Assembly: GCF_022869825.1 (NCBI RefSeq)
Contig: NZ_CP094971.1
Coordinates: forward strand, 121,001 to 185,000
Source of the DNA: Clostridium sp. BJN0001
Lineage (GTDB): Bacteria > Bacillota > Clostridia > Clostridiales > Clostridiaceae
Direction of reading: 5' to 3'
DNA length: 64,000 nt
Program-made: the position numbers and the translations under genes
Shown: one piece after another, positions 55,336-64,000 of the stretch
How the letters are laid out: the number at the start of each line of letters is the position of its first letter
How positions within the stretch are numbered: the stretch's first letter is position 1
Notes under the pieces: model-generated
Database searches by the model: none
The model's input: the letters and a program-made list of their open reading frames with translations, nothing else
Told to the model about the DNA's origin: nothing

Positions 55336-56307
55336 ATGAACATAGGAGAGCTTTCTTTTGATAATAATGTATTTTTAGCACCAATGGCTGGAGTTACAGA
55401 TATAGCATTTCGAGGATTATGCAAAGAAATGGGATGTGGACTTGTATATACTGAAATGGTTAGTGCTAAAGCATTATATTATGAGAGTGAAAAAACAAAA
55501 CAGCTTTTAAGGATAGCAGATGAGGAAAAACCTGTTGCAGTTCAGATTTTTGGACATGAACCTGATATGATGGCTGAAGTTTGCGATAAATATTTTAATT
55601 GCAATGATGATATATGCATTATAGATATAAATATGGGATGTCCAGCACATAAAATAGTTAAAAACGGGGATGGTTCTGCACTTATGAAAAGCCCATCTAC
55701 TGCATATGATATTGTTAAATCTATAAAAAAAGTTTCTAAAAAACCAGTTACGGTTAAGTTTAGAAAAGGTTTTACAGATGATAATATTAATTGTGTTGAA
55801 TTTGCTAAAGCAGTTGAGAGTGCTGGAGTAGATGCAATAACAATACATGGCAGGACAAGAGAGCAGATGTATCAAGGAAAAGCAGATTGGAATGCAGTGC
55901 GTATGGTAAAAGAAGCTGTGTCAATACCTGTTATAGGAAATGGAGACGTATTTACTCCTGAAGATGCAATTGAAATGAAAAGATTAACGAATTGTGATGG
56001 GATAATGGTTGCAAGAGGAAGTATGGGAAATCCATGGATATTTAAAAATATAAAAGAAGCTCTTGATGGGAAAAAAGTATCAGAAATTACTTATGAAGAA
56101 AAAATAAAAATGTGCATAAGGCACTATGAACTTGCAGTAAAATATAACGGAGAATATAAAGCTGTAAGAGAAATGAGAAAACATGCATCATGGTATATTA
56201 AAGGAATTCCAGGATGTACTGAAATAAGAAATGAGATAAATACTTTAGATGACAGCAGCAAAGTCATAAATGTATTAAATGAATATAAAAACACATTTAA
56301 ATATTAG
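55336..56307 (+). CDS. dusB: tRNA-dihydrouridine synthase
   Basis: Reduces uridines in the tRNA D-loop with FMN and NADPH. A TIM barrel (about residues 5-235) carries the catalytic Cys in [20 protein letters not shown] near 101 and the FMN-phosphate motifs [10 protein letters not shown] and [12 protein letters not shown]; a small helical tRNA-binding domain follows. The 323 residues fit the DusB group. It lies 6 bases after coaX in one operon and shortly before greA and lysS, the Bacillus yacF order. Confidence 0.95.
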   Translation: MNIGELSFDNNVFLAPMAGVTDIAFRGLCKEMGCGLVYTEMVSAKALYYESEKTKQLLRIADEEKPVAVQIFGHEPDMMAEVCDKYFNCNDDICIIDINMGCPAHKIVKNGDGSALMKSPSTAYDIVKSIKKVSKKPVTVKFRKGFTDDNINCVEFAKAVESAGVDAITIHGRTREQMYQGKADWNAVRMVKEAVSIPVIGNGDVFTPEDAIEMKRLTNCDGIMVARGSMGNPWIFKNIKEALDGKKVSEITYEEKIKMCIRHYELAVKYNGEYKAVREMRKHASWYIKGIPGCTEIRNEINTLDDSSKVINVLNEYKNTFKY

Positions 56308-56465
56308 AGAATAGTTTAATCATGTATTTTCGTTAGAAAATTGCATTTTATTGACATAAATCATGTGCTGTTTTATAATAAATGCAATGATTTTGGAAAT
56401 ATACGAATTTTGCAAATGCAATAAAACATAATATATAAAAAAAGGTTTAAAGGGAGAAATCAGAT

Positions 56466-56945
56466 ATGAGTCAATCAAAGAAGTATGTAATGACATATGA
56501 AGGTGTAAAAAAATTAGAAGCAGAACTTGAATATTTAAAAACAGTTAAAAGAAAAGAGATAACTGAGAAGATAAAAGTAGCATTAGGCTATGGAGATTTA
56601 AGTGAAAATTCAGAGTATGATGAAGCAAAAAATGATCAGGCATTTACAGAAGGAAAAATTCTTCAGCTTGAAAACATGCTTAAAAATGCTGAAGTAGCAG
56701 ATGCTTCAGAAGTTCCAAATGATATTGTATCAGTTGGATCAAAAGTAAAAGTTAAAGATTACGATTTTGATGAAGAGGTTGAATATACAATTGTAGGTTC
56801 TACAGAAGCTGATCCTATGGAGTTTAAATTATCAAACGAATCACCAGTTGGGAAAGCACTAGTAGGAAAGAAAATTGGAGATATTGTCGAAGTAGAAGTC
56901 CCAGACGGTATTTCTAAATTTGAAATATTATCAATTACCAAATAA
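56466..56945 (+). CDS. greA: Transcription elongation factor GreA
   Basis: Rescues backtracked RNA polymerase by stimulating cleavage of the nascent RNA. The N-terminal coiled coil (about residues 1-78) has the acidic tip [18 protein letters not shown] with the catalytic acidic pair, and a C-terminal FKBP-like domain follows ([20 protein letters not shown] to the end). Length 159 is standard. AAAGGGAG precedes the ATG. Upstream, 56308-56465 is AT-rich and may hold its promoter (TTGACA at about 56353). lysS follows after 20 bases. Confidence 0.97.
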   Translation: MSQSKKYVMTYEGVKKLEAELEYLKTVKRKEITEKIKVALGYGDLSENSEYDEAKNDQAFTEGKILQLENMLKNAEVADASEVPNDIVSVGSKVKVKDYDFDEEVEYTIVGSTEADPMEFKLSNESPVGKALVGKKIGDIVEVEVPDGISKFEILSITK

Positions 56946-56965
56946 AAAATTAGCGGAGGTTTAAA

Positions 56966-58477
56966 ATGTCAAAAGAAGAAAATAATATACAGGATCTTGA
57001 AGCACAATTTAGTGAACAGGAAGCTTTAAGAAGACAGAAACTTAAGGAACTTCAAGACACAGGAAAAGATCCATTTGATGTTTATACAGTAGAAAGAACT
57101 CATACATCTAGTAAAGTAAAAGAAAATTATGATGAGCTTGAGGGAAAAGAAGTAACAGTAGCAGGAAGAATTATGTCTAAAAGAGGACAGGGAAAAGTAG
57201 TTTTTTCTGATATCTATGATAAAGATGGAAAAATTCAATTATTCTTAAAGATAAACAAAGTTGGAGAAGAAAACTTAAAGTTTTACAAGACTCTTGATAT
57301 AGGAGATTGGATAGTTGCAAGTGGAGAAGTATTTAAGACAAGAACTGAAGAAGTTACTGTAAATGTAAATACTTTTAAACTTACATGTAAATCATTAAAA
57401 CCTCTTCCAGAAAAATGGCATGGATTAAAAGATCCAGATTTAAGATACAGACAGAGGGAAGTTGATATAATAACTAATCCTGAAGTTAAAGACACATTTA
57501 TAAAGAGAAGTCTTATTATAAAGACAATGAGAGAATTCTTAGATAATAAAGGATTTTTAGAAGTTGAAACACCTATTCTTTCACCAATAGCAGGTGGAGC
57601 AGCAGCAAAACCATTTACTACACATCATAATTCTCTTGATATGGATATGTATTTAAGAATAGCTACAGAATTATATTTAAAGAGATTAATAGTAGCAGGT
57701 TTTGAAAAGGTATATGAAATCGGAAGAAACTTTAGAAATGAAGGAATGGACGTAAGACATAATCCAGAATATACTTCTATCGAATTATATGAAGCATATA
57801 CAGATTATAATGGTATGATGGAAATAACTGAAAACATGGTAGCATATATATGTGAAAAAGTTACAGGATCAACTAAGGTAACATACGAAGGAAGAGAAAT
57901 CGACTTTAAGCCACCTTGGAAGAGAATGACTATGGTTGACGTTGTAAAAGAATTTGCAGGCGTTGATTTTAATAATATAAAATCAGATGAAGAAGCAAGA
58001 GAAATTGCAAAAGAAAAGAATCTTGAATTCCCTAAATCAATAGATAAAGTAACAAAGGGAGAAGTTTTAAATGCTTTATTCGAAGAATTCGGTGAAGCTA
58101 ATATGATGGATCCAACATTTGTTACAGATTATCCAGTAGAAATCTCACCTTTAACTAAGAAGAAGAGAGGAAATTCTGAATTTACAGAAAGATTTGAAGG
58201 ATTTATCTATGGAAGAGAATTATGTAATGCTTACTCAGAATTAAATGATCCAGTAGTTCAGAGAGAAAGATTTGAACAACAGGCAAAGGAAAGAGAATTA
58301 GGCGATGACGAAGCTTATGTTTTAGATGAGCAGTTCATGAGCGCATTAGAAACAGGAATGCCACCAACAGGCGGTATGGGAATGGGAATTGACAGATTAA
58401 TAATGCTTCTTACAAATGCATCATCAATAAGAGATGTAATATTATTCCCAACAATGAAACCTCAGAAACAGAACTAG
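56966..58477 (+). CDS. lysS: Lysyl-tRNA synthetase (class II)
   Basis: Charges tRNA-Lys. It has a helical N-terminal extension, an OB-fold anticodon-binding domain (about residues 55-165, [20 protein letters not shown]) and a class II core with motif 1 near 190, motif 2 [19 protein letters not shown] and motif 3 [15 protein letters not shown]. The 503 residues match bacterial LysS. GCGGAGG precedes the ATG; it is probably cotranscribed with greA, and its terminator faces ssb. In Bacillus lysS stands directly before a ribosomal RNA operon, which here comes about 5 kb later. Confidence 0.98.
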   Translation: MSKEENNIQDLEAQFSEQEALRRQKLKELQDTGKDPFDVYTVERTHTSSKVKENYDELEGKEVTVAGRIMSKRGQGKVVFSDIYDKDGKIQLFLKINKVGEENLKFYKTLDIGDWIVASGEVFKTRTEEVTVNVNTFKLTCKSLKPLPEKWHGLKDPDLRYRQREVDIITNPEVKDTFIKRSLIIKTMREFLDNKGFLEVETPILSPIAGGAAAKPFTTHHNSLDMDMYLRIATELYLKRLIVAGFEKVYEIGRNFRNEGMDVRHNPEYTSIELYEAYTDYNGMMEITENMVAYICEKVTGSTKVTYEGREIDFKPPWKRMTMVDVVKEFAGVDFNNIKSDEEAREIAKEKNLEFPKSIDKVTKGEVLNALFEEFGEANMMDPTFVTDYPVEISPLTKKKRGNSEFTERFEGFIYGRELCNAYSELNDPVVQRERFEQQAKERELGDDEAYVLDEQFMSALETGMPPTGGMGMGIDRLIMLLTNASSIRDVILFPTMKPQKQN

Positions 58478-58494
58478 AATTGAATAATATAAAA

Positions 58495-58534
58495 AAACAG
58501 GCTTCGCAAGTAACTTGCGAAACCTGTTTTTTTA
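58495..58534. terminator. Bidirectional terminator between lysS and ssb
   Basis: Bases 58495-58510 (AAACAGGCTTCGCAAG) pair with 58514-58529 (CTTGCGAAACCTGTTT), one mismatch and a 3-base loop, with T-runs on both sides. Confidence 0.95.
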
Positions 58535-58861
58535 TATTGCATCAGATTTTTTCTCAAGAAATTTGAAATTTTCAAGTATGACAGCTGTAGAATATTTTTT
58601 CTTGTTATTTTGATCAGTATACGCTGATGTTCTAAGCTTACCTTCAACGGAAAGCTGATTACCTTTAGCTATATATTTTGCTAAAAGCTCTGCTTTCTTA
58701 TCAAATGCCACTATATTTATAAAATTAGCAGTTGATTCTTTTGTTTTTGAATTATATTCATCAACAGCAAGTGTAAAATTAACATAAGATTTATTTTCTT
58801 CTCCAAAATGCTGAAGCTCAAGATCTCTTACAGCTCTCCCTATTAAATAGACTCTGTTCAT
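58532..58861 (-). CDS. Short single-stranded DNA-binding protein (SsbB-like)
   Basis: An OB-fold ssDNA-binding protein of 109 residues (MNRVYLIGRAVRDLEL, YVNFTLAVDEYN, VAFDKKAELLAKYIAKGNQL, VEGKLRT). It stops right after the OB fold at EKKSDAI and lacks the Gly/Pro-rich linker and the acidic DDDIPF-type tip through which the main SSB recruits partners. It is therefore a paralogue like Bacillus SsbB (YwpH), which supports DNA uptake in competence, or another auxiliary SSB. AGGAGG precedes the ATG on the minus strand. Confidence 0.9.
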   Translation of the reverse strand: MNRVYLIGRAVRDLELQHFGEENKSYVNFTLAVDEYNSKTKESTANFINIVAFDKKAELLAKYIAKGNQLSVEGKLRTSAYTDQNNKKKYSTAVILENFKFLEKKSDAI

Positions 58862-58960
58862 AATACATCCTCCTTTCTGGAATTTATATCATAATTATTA
58901 ACATATATGTTAGTATTTATACGAAACAAAAAATAAATTAGAAAAAATTATATAAAAGGG

Positions 58961-58988
58961 TTGCAAAATGAAAAAATGCTGATATAAT
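58961..58988 (+). promoter_or_regulatory. Promoter of tRNA-Asn copy 1
   Basis: TTGCAA (58961-58966), 16 bp, TATAAT (58983-58988). The same sequence occurs at 59240-59267. Confidence 0.8.
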
Positions 58989-59005
58989 ATAAAGAGTAAT
59001 GACGT

Positions 59006-59080
<75 letters not shown>

Positions 59081-59094
59081 TTTTTTTATTCAAA

Positions 59095-59121
59095 AAGAAG
59101 CATAAAGCTTCTTATTTTTTT
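59095..59121 (+). terminator. Terminator of tRNA-Asn copy 1
   Basis: AAGAAGC (59095-59101) and GCTTCTT (59107-59113), then ATTTTTTTG. Confidence 0.85.
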
Positions 59122-59239
59122 GCAAAAAAACAAAATATTAGACTTTCTTTATTTTATTATCTAACAAGCATGATTTTGAAGCAAAATTACATATTGTAAC
59201 TTAATTTTATAAGGTTGTACTGTTTTTTATATAAAAGGG

Positions 59240-59267
59240 TTGCAAAATGAAAAAATGCTGATATAAT
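59240..59267 (+). promoter_or_regulatory. Promoter of tRNA-Asn copy 2
   Basis: TTGCAA, 16 bp, TATAAT, same as the promoter of copy 1, 279 bases downstream of it. Confidence 0.8.
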
Positions 59268-59284
59268 ATAAAGAGTAATGACGT

Positions 59285-59359
<75 letters not shown>

Positions 59360-59372
59360 TTTTTTTATTCAA

Positions 59373-59401
59373 AAGAAGCGTAAGGCTTCTTATTTTTTTT
59401 G
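59373..59401 (+). terminator. Terminator of tRNA-Asn copy 2
   Basis: AAGAAGC (59373-59379) and GCTTCTT (59385-59391), then ATTTTTTTTG. Confidence 0.85.
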
Positions 59402-59410
59402 CCCAAAGTA

Positions 59411-59438
59411 TTGACATATAAAATGAGTTTGCTATGAT
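59411..59438 (+). promoter_or_regulatory. glyS promoter
   Basis: TTGACA (59411-59416), 16 bp, TATGAT (59433-59438); start expected near 59445, leaving a leader of about 240 bases. Confidence 0.75.
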
Positions 59439-59444
59439 ATATTT

Positions 59445-59660
59445 ATTGAAATAATTAAATACACGTGATGACAAAGAAGAGTAATTAAAAAGTTATTAAA
59501 GAGAAATGGTGGAAGGTGTGAATCATTATTACTTTTTATATGAAAGGAACTTTAGAGCGTGAGGAATTAAGATGGGCTTTAGCCAAGAAGGGTGGAACCG
59601 CGGAAGAATTTTCGTCCCTTTATGGTCAGGGCTTTTTATTTTACCCTGATTTAAAAATAC
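59445..59660 (+). promoter_or_regulatory. Glycine-type T-box leader of glyS
   Basis: A T-box riboswitch that senses uncharged tRNA-Gly and controls read-through. AGGGTGGAACCGCGG (59587-59601) is the nearly invariant T-box itself, binding the tRNA acceptor end. Stem I elements upstream include GATGACAAAGAAGAGTAATT (about 59468-59487) and AGAAATGGTGGAAGGTGTGAA. A likely Gly specifier is GGA at 59546-59548, tentative. GTCCC ... AGGG followed by CTTTTTATTTT (about 59613-59642) can act as the terminator alternative to the antiterminator formed with the T-box. Confidence 0.9.
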
Positions 59661-59688
59661 TAAGGTTATATGGAGGTATGAAAAGAAA

Positions 59689-61080
59689 ATGGCAGTAGAA
59701 AAAACAATGGATAAGATTACAGCACTTTGCAAAAACAGAGGATTTGTATTCCCAGGATCTGATATATACGGAGGACTTGCAAATTCATGGGATTATGGTC
59801 CTTTAGGAGTAGAATTTAAAAACAACGTAAAAAAATTATGGTGGAAGAGATTTGTTCAAGAGAGTCCTTATAATGTTGGACTTGATAGTGCAATACTTAT
59901 GAATCGTGAGGTATGGGTTGCATCAGGACACGTTGGTGGATTCTCTGATCCATTAATGGATTGTAAGGAATGTAAAGCAAGATTTAGAGCAGATAAATTA
60001 GTTGAAGATGACATGACAGCTCATGGAGTAGAAGTAGCATCAGCAGATGGATGGTCAAATGAGCAACTTATGGACTATATAAAATCTCATAATGTTGTAT
60101 GCCCTAAATGTGGAAAGATGAACTATACAGATATAAGAAAGTTCAATCTTATGTATAAAACATTCCAGGGAGTAACTGAAGATGCTAAATCTGAAATCTA
60201 TTTAAGACCAGAAACAGCTCAAGGTATATTTATTAATTTCAAAGCTGTACAGAGAAGCACAAGAAAGAAAGTACCATTTGGTATAGCACAGATAGGAAAA
60301 TCATTCAGAAATGAAATTACTCCTGGAAACTTTACTTTCAGAATAAGAGAATTTGAACAGATGGAACTTGAATTCTTCTGTAAACCAGATACAGATTTAG
60401 AATGGCATAAATATTGGAAAGATTATTGCTGGAAGTTCTTACTTGATCTTGGAATAGATGAAAAGAACATAAGAATGAGAGATCATGAAAAAGAAGAATT
60501 ATCATTCTATTCAAAAGCAACATCTGATATAGAATACTTATTCCCATTTGGCTGGGGAGAACTTTGGGGAATAGCAGATAGAACTGATTATGATTTAACA
60601 AAGCATCAGGAACATTCAGGAAAAGATTTATCATATCAGGACCCAACAACACATGAGAAATACATACCATATGTAATAGAACCTTCATTAGGAGCAGATA
60701 GAGTTGCTCTTGCATTTTTAGTTGAAGCTTATGATGAAGAAGAACTTGAAAATGGAGATACAAGAATTGTAATGCATCTTCATCCATCACTTGCTCCATA
60801 TAAGGCAGCAGTTCTTCCATTATCTAAAAAACTTTCAGATAAAGCAATGGATGTATATTCTAAATTAAGCAAAAAGCTAAGCATTGAATATGATGAAGCA
60901 GGAAGCATAGGAAAGAGATATAGAAGACAAGATGAAATCGGAACACCATATTGTATAACAATTGATTTTGATACACTTGAAGATGAAGCTGTTACTGTAA
61001 GAGACAGAGATACTATGAAACAGGAAAGAATAAAGATATCTGAATTAGAAGAATATATTACAAAGAATATGGAACTTTAA
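59689..61080 (+). CDS. glyS: Glycyl-tRNA synthetase, homodimeric type
   Basis: A class II enzyme of the single-chain alpha2 type, distinct from the tetrameric GlyQ/GlyS. It starts [20 protein letters not shown] with the family motif [18 protein letters not shown], then a Cys-containing insertion (CKECKARF and CPKCGKMN, possibly zinc binding). Motif 2 lies in [22 protein letters not shown], and motif 3 in [16 protein letters not shown]-terminal anticodon-binding domain covers about residues 365-463. The length is normal. TGGAGGT lies eleven bases before the ATG. It is controlled by the T-box leader. Confidence 0.97.
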   Translation: MAVEKTMDKITALCKNRGFVFPGSDIYGGLANSWDYGPLGVEFKNNVKKLWWKRFVQESPYNVGLDSAILMNREVWVASGHVGGFSDPLMDCKECKARFRADKLVEDDMTAHGVEVASADGWSNEQLMDYIKSHNVVCPKCGKMNYTDIRKFNLMYKTFQGVTEDAKSEIYLRPETAQGIFINFKAVQRSTRKKVPFGIAQIGKSFRNEITPGNFTFRIREFEQMELEFFCKPDTDLEWHKYWKDYCWKFLLDLGIDEKNIRMRDHEKEELSFYSKATSDIEYLFPFGWGELWGIADRTDYDLTKHQEHSGKDLSYQDPTTHEKYIPYVIEPSLGADRVALAFLVEAYDEEELENGDTRIVMHLHPSLAPYKAAVLPLSKKLSDKAMDVYSKLSKKLSIEYDEAGSIGKRYRRQDEIGTPYCITIDFDTLEDEAVTVRDRDTMKQERIKISELEEYITKNMEL

Positions 61081-61092
61081 TTAAAGATAATA

Positions 61093-61123
61093 AAACTGCC
61101 TTATAAATTAAGGCGGTTTTTTA
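61093..61123 (+). terminator. glyS terminator
   Basis: AAACTGCCTTA (61093-61103) pairs with TAAGGCGGTTT (61109-61119), one GU, then TTTATA. Confidence 0.9.
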
Positions 61124-61156
61124 TAAAGTTATAAATAAAAATGGAGGATTATCCTG

Positions 61157-62533
61157 ATGAAAAAAGATTTTAACGAGTTTAAAAAGTTCATTAAGGGGAA
61201 AAATACTGCAGTAGTAGGAATAGGCGTAAGCAATATACCTCTTATAAATTTTCTTTTAAAATTAGGTGCTGCTGTTACAGCATTTGATAAGAAGACAGAA
61301 GATAAAATGCAAAACATTGCTGATGACTTTAAGAAAAAAGGAGTAAAATTAGAACTTGGGGAAAATTACTTAGATAATCTTAAAGGTTTTGATGTAATAT
61401 TTAAAACTCCTTCAATGAGAATAGATAGTGAAGCCCTTGTAAAAGCTAAAAATGAAGGCACATATATAACATCGGAGATGGAAGAATTCGTAAAATATAC
61501 AAAAGGAAAAGTTTATGCAGTAACAGGCAGCGATGGAAAGACAACTACTACAACAATAATTTCAAAGTTACTTGCAAAAGAAGGATTTAAAACATGGGTA
61601 GGTGGAAATATAGGAACACCTTTATTTTCAAAGATTGAAGAAATAAAAGATGAAGATAGAGTTGTACTTGAACTTTCAAGCTTTCAGCTTATGACAATGG
61701 ATGTGCCTGTCGATGTAGCTATATGTACTAATCTGGCTCCAAATCATCTTGACATTCATAAAGACATGCAGGAATATATAGATGCTAAGAAGAACATCTA
61801 TAAATATCAGAATGAAGATGGAATTCTCATATTAAATAGAGAAAATGATATCACATATTCTTTTAAAGACGAAGCTAAAGGAAAAGTTTTGGAATTTAGT
61901 TCAAAGAGAATCATAGAAGATGGCGCATATTATAAAGACGGAATTTTATATCTTGAGGGAAAAGAAGTATGCAGAAAAGATAATATAGTCATAAAAGGAA
62001 TGCATAATGTTGAAAATTATCTAGCTGCATTTTTAGCAACAAAAGAAGACGTTAAAATAGAGACAATGAAGGAAGTTGCATATACATTTGGTGGCGTTGA
62101 GCACAGATGTGAACTTGTACGTGAATTAGATGGAGTAAAGTATTATAATGATTCTATCGCATCAAGCCCTACAAGAACACTTGCAGGATTAAGAGCATTT
62201 GATGAAAAAGTAATACTTATTGCTGGAGGATATGATAAACATATTCCTTTTGAGCCTCTTGCAGAGGAAGGATACCCTTATATTAAAGAACTTATTTTGA
62301 TGGGTAATACTAGAAGCAAGATAGAAGCTGTATTTAAGAAACTCGAAAAGGAAAAAGGAATAAAGATTAATATTGCAGAAGTAAATTCGATGAAAGAAGC
62401 AGTTGAAACTGCAAGAAAGATAGCTAAAAAAGGTGATATAGTAACTTTATCACCTGCATGTGCATCATTTGATCTATATCCTAATTTTGAAGTAAGAGGT
62501 AATGACTTTAAGAAAATAGTGAAGGCATTATAG
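61157..62533 (+). CDS. murD: UDP-N-acetylmuramoylalanine-D-glutamate ligase
   Basis: Adds D-Glu to UDP-MurNAc-L-Ala in peptidoglycan precursor synthesis, the step after MurC. It has an N-terminal UDP-binding domain ([20 protein letters not shown]), the ATP loop GSDGKTTTT near residue 124, [10 protein letters not shown] and a C-terminal domain with [18 protein letters not shown] and [12 protein letters not shown], the last two being MurD marks. The 458 residues are full length. Unusually it stands alone, away from a division and cell-wall cluster. TGGAGG precedes the ATG. Confidence 0.97.
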   Translation: MKKDFNEFKKFIKGKNTAVVGIGVSNIPLINFLLKLGAAVTAFDKKTEDKMQNIADDFKKKGVKLELGENYLDNLKGFDVIFKTPSMRIDSEALVKAKNEGTYITSEMEEFVKYTKGKVYAVTGSDGKTTTTTIISKLLAKEGFKTWVGGNIGTPLFSKIEEIKDEDRVVLELSSFQLMTMDVPVDVAICTNLAPNHLDIHKDMQEYIDAKKNIYKYQNEDGILILNRENDITYSFKDEAKGKVLEFSSKRIIEDGAYYKDGILYLEGKEVCRKDNIVIKGMHNVENYLAAFLATKEDVKIETMKEVAYTFGGVEHRCELVRELDGVKYYNDSIASSPTRTLAGLRAFDEKVILIAGGYDKHIPFEPLAEEGYPYIKELILMGNTRSKIEAVFKKLEKEKGIKINIAEVNSMKEAVETARKIAKKGDIVTLSPACASFDLYPNFEVRGNDFKKIVKAL

Positions 62534-62546
62534 TTTAATAAAAATG

Positions 62547-62586
62547 AAAAGGGATTTTTGCATTTTGGCAAAAATCCCTTTTTATT
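62547..62586. terminator. Bidirectional terminator between murD and the lipoprotein gene
   Basis: AAAAGGGATTTTTGC (62547-62561) pairs exactly with GCAAAAATCCCTTTT (62568-62582), loop ATTTTG, T-runs on both sides. Confidence 0.95.
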
Positions 62587-63595
62587 ATTTCTGAAAATAA
62601 AGATTGTTTACATTTAAATTTCTTTCATAAAATAATCCTAATTCTGTAGGATAATATTCGTTAATTGAATCTTTTATAACAGATTTAAATTGAGCTTTAA
62701 AATTTTGAAGGTCTACTGAAAGTGTATAAAGATTATTTGAGTCAGAACCATTTAAAAAGTATATGCTTTTAGAATCACATTTCAAATCAGAACCATTCAT
62801 TATAGCGATTCTTTTTGTTTCAAGAGTAGAAGGATCTAAAGAATAAAGATTGTTATTATCAGAAGAGTTAAAAAATAATACTGTATCTTTATATCCGATA
62901 AAACTTTCTGGAACATAATCCATAAGCTTCATTCTTCCAGTACCATCAACATTTACTGCATAAAGCTTTCCTTTATCTGAAAGATTTTGATACAAAACAT
63001 ATGATCCGTTTATTATAAATTTTCCGACTTTATCTGTACATATAGCTTTTACTTGATTAGAAGAAGTATCTAATGAACAGATGTTACTTCCGTTAGTTTT
63101 ATCGATATAAAATAAAGTAGAATCTACTGATATAAGATTATCTACTGAATGATTATTTATTTTTGTATATTTTTTATCTGACATTGTAACAGAAGACAAT
63201 GCATTTTTGCGGCTAGTATCTGCAAAATATATGGTGTCCTCTAAAAGCGCAATACTATTTGCAGAATACTTTACAAATTCCTGTACATTACTTGTATTTA
63301 ATATATTACCTGAAGAAAGTGATTGTAATGTAGAAAGATTATTATTATCGTCAGGATTTGCAAATATTATAGAAGAATTATTTGCGATAATAGGACATGA
63401 GAAATAATTATTGTCAGAGACAGAAAATACGGGTTGCGCTGCTGCTACTGGTATAGAAGTAGAAGCATTTCCTGAAACGGCAGCATTTGAATCTACGTTA
63501 TTTGAATTAGTTGAAGAGGACGCTGAACCACATCCTGATAATAGAAACGTATTAAAAACTATTACTAATGAAATAAGTTTTTTATGTTTTATCAT
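62585..63595 (-). CDS. Lipoprotein with a beta-propeller-like repeat domain (DUF5050-like)
   Basis: The lipoprotein signal ends at LLSGC (lipidated Cys22), followed by a Ser/Asn/Ala-rich linker (about residues 23-55) that spans the wall. The rest (about 56-336) consists of repeated blades of about 45 residues with patterns such as DNNYFSCPII, ENTIYFADTSR-like, LISVDSTLFYIDKTNG, NLYSLDPSTLETK and KSIYFLNGSDSNNLYTL, resembling DUF5050/prolow-density-type propellers. Its role is unknown; such proteins are often surface binding factors. It lies just before a ribosomal RNA operon on the opposite strand. Confidence 0.85.
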   Translation of the reverse strand: MIKHKKLISLVIVFNTFLLSGCGSASSSTNSNNVDSNAAVSGNASTSIPVAAAQPVFSVSDNNYFSCPIIANNSSIIFANPDDNNNLSTLQSLSSGNILNTSNVQEFVKYSANSIALLEDTIYFADTSRKNALSSVTMSDKKYTKINNHSVDNLISVDSTLFYIDKTNGSNICSLDTSSNQVKAICTDKVGKFIINGSYVLYQNLSDKGKLYAVNVDGTGRMKLMDYVPESFIGYKDTVLFFNSSDNNNLYSLDPSTLETKRIAIMNGSDLKCDSKSIYFLNGSDSNNLYTLSVDLQNFKAQFKSVIKDSINEYYPTELGLFYERNLNVNNLYFQK

Positions 63596-63897
63596 TAATA
63601 TAATCTCCCTTTTTGTATTTTAATACTTTAATATTAAGATAAAAAAAAGAAAGAGTAAAGCATATATAAGTGAAAAATGTAAAAAAATATATGAAAAGTT
63701 AAATAAATTAACAATAACTTATCCGGGTGTATCTGCCTACTTATAATTAAGAAAAAATAAGATATATTGAGAATATATAATTTAAATTCAAATAAAACAT
63801 AAATTTATAATTAATAATTAAGAATAAAGATGGTAAGATAGTATTCGTTGTGAAGTTCACGACAATCAAAAAATAAAACGATTTTTAAAAAAAGTTG

Positions 63898-63926
63898 TTG
63901 ACAAGGTTTTGATTGAGTGTTATCAT
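63898..63926 (+). promoter_or_regulatory. Ribosomal RNA operon promoter
   Basis: TTGACA (63898-63903), 17 bp, TATCAT (63921-63926). Between the lipoprotein start and this point (63600-63897) there is only AT-rich DNA and a short GTGAAGTTCAC dyad near 63851; no gene is seen. Confidence 0.75.
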
Positions 63927-64000
63927 AATAAAGCAGTCGCAAGACTGGATGAGATCTTTGAAAATTGAACAGAATAATATAGAACAAATTAAGTAAACCA
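63927..64000 (+). ncRNA. 5' leader of an rRNA operon (16S gene expected just beyond the edge)
   Basis: GATCTTTGAAAATTGAACAG (63953-63972) is the leader motif I recall directly upstream of 16S rRNA in clostridia. The window ends before the 16S gene. The order lysS, tRNAs, rrn agrees with the origin region of Firmicutes. Confidence 0.65.

Overview
The window is AT-rich, densely coding and bacterial. It looks like an origin-proximal chromosome segment of an anaerobic, endospore-forming clostridium (Clostridium sensu stricto or a close relative). The evidence is several TTG starts, strong GGAGG ribosome binding sites, the sporulation genes spoVG, spoVT, spoVB, yabP, yabQ and spoIIE, an oxygen-sensitive class III ribonucleotide reductase, a probable Re-type citrate synthase, and formate-tetrahydrofolate ligase. 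Gene order follows the Bacillus subtilis metS-to-lysS region closely. I count about 56 protein genes, two recognisable pseudogenes and ten tRNA genes. The start of an rRNA operon lies at the right edge.

Layout. 1-4930: the 3' end of metG, then tatD, a yabE-like cell-wall protein, rnmV and rsmA. 4987-26979: a block that breaks the Bacillus synteny. It holds two unrecognised proteins, lgt and a lipoprotein, an Mrp-type Fe-S carrier and a ferredoxin, a degV-padR-thiT group on the minus strand, nrdD, Re-citrate synthase and aconitase, nrdG, galE, an azoreductase, a Cys-cluster protein, a decayed HIRAN gene, asnS, a phosphoesterase, an M24 peptidase, a repeat element and murC. 27171-44703: purR, spoVG, glmU, prs, a two-component system, pth, mfd, prsA, spoVT, spoVB, mazG, hup, rqcP, yabP, yabQ, divIC and yabR. 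44853-45648: eight tRNA genes (Leu, initiator Met, elongator Met) formed partly by tandem duplication. 45809-52057: spoIIE, tilS, hpt and ftsH. 52111-52744: a gap with a heavily decayed gene. 52760-58861: fhs, coaX, dusB, greA, lysS and a short ssb. 58948-62533: two duplicated tRNA-Asn units, a T-box-controlled glyS, and murD. 62585-63595: a beta-propeller lipoprotein. 63898-64000: a ribosomal RNA promoter and leader.

Function. Most genes are core: translation (four aminoacyl-tRNA synthetases, tRNA and rRNA modification, Pth, RqcP, GreA), envelope precursors (GlmU, MurC, MurD, Lgt, GalE), nucleotide supply (Prs, Hpt, PurR, NrdD, NrdG), DNA repair (Mfd), and sporulation control. Regulation is well visible. 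There is a T-box before glyS, an NrdR-like box before nrdD, and a double palindrome covering the degV-padR promoter. A sigma-H-like promoter precedes spoVG and a 21-bp-spaced Spo0A-type promoter precedes spoIIE. A long stem covers the spoVB ribosome binding site, and most units end in strong hairpin terminators.

I found no CRISPR array, prophage, transposase or defence island, and no convincing new multi-gene system. The items most worth a second look are regulatory structures, recent tRNA duplications, a small non-coding repeat element and two decaying genes. All assignments come from reading the sequence and recalling families. No searches or folding programs were run.
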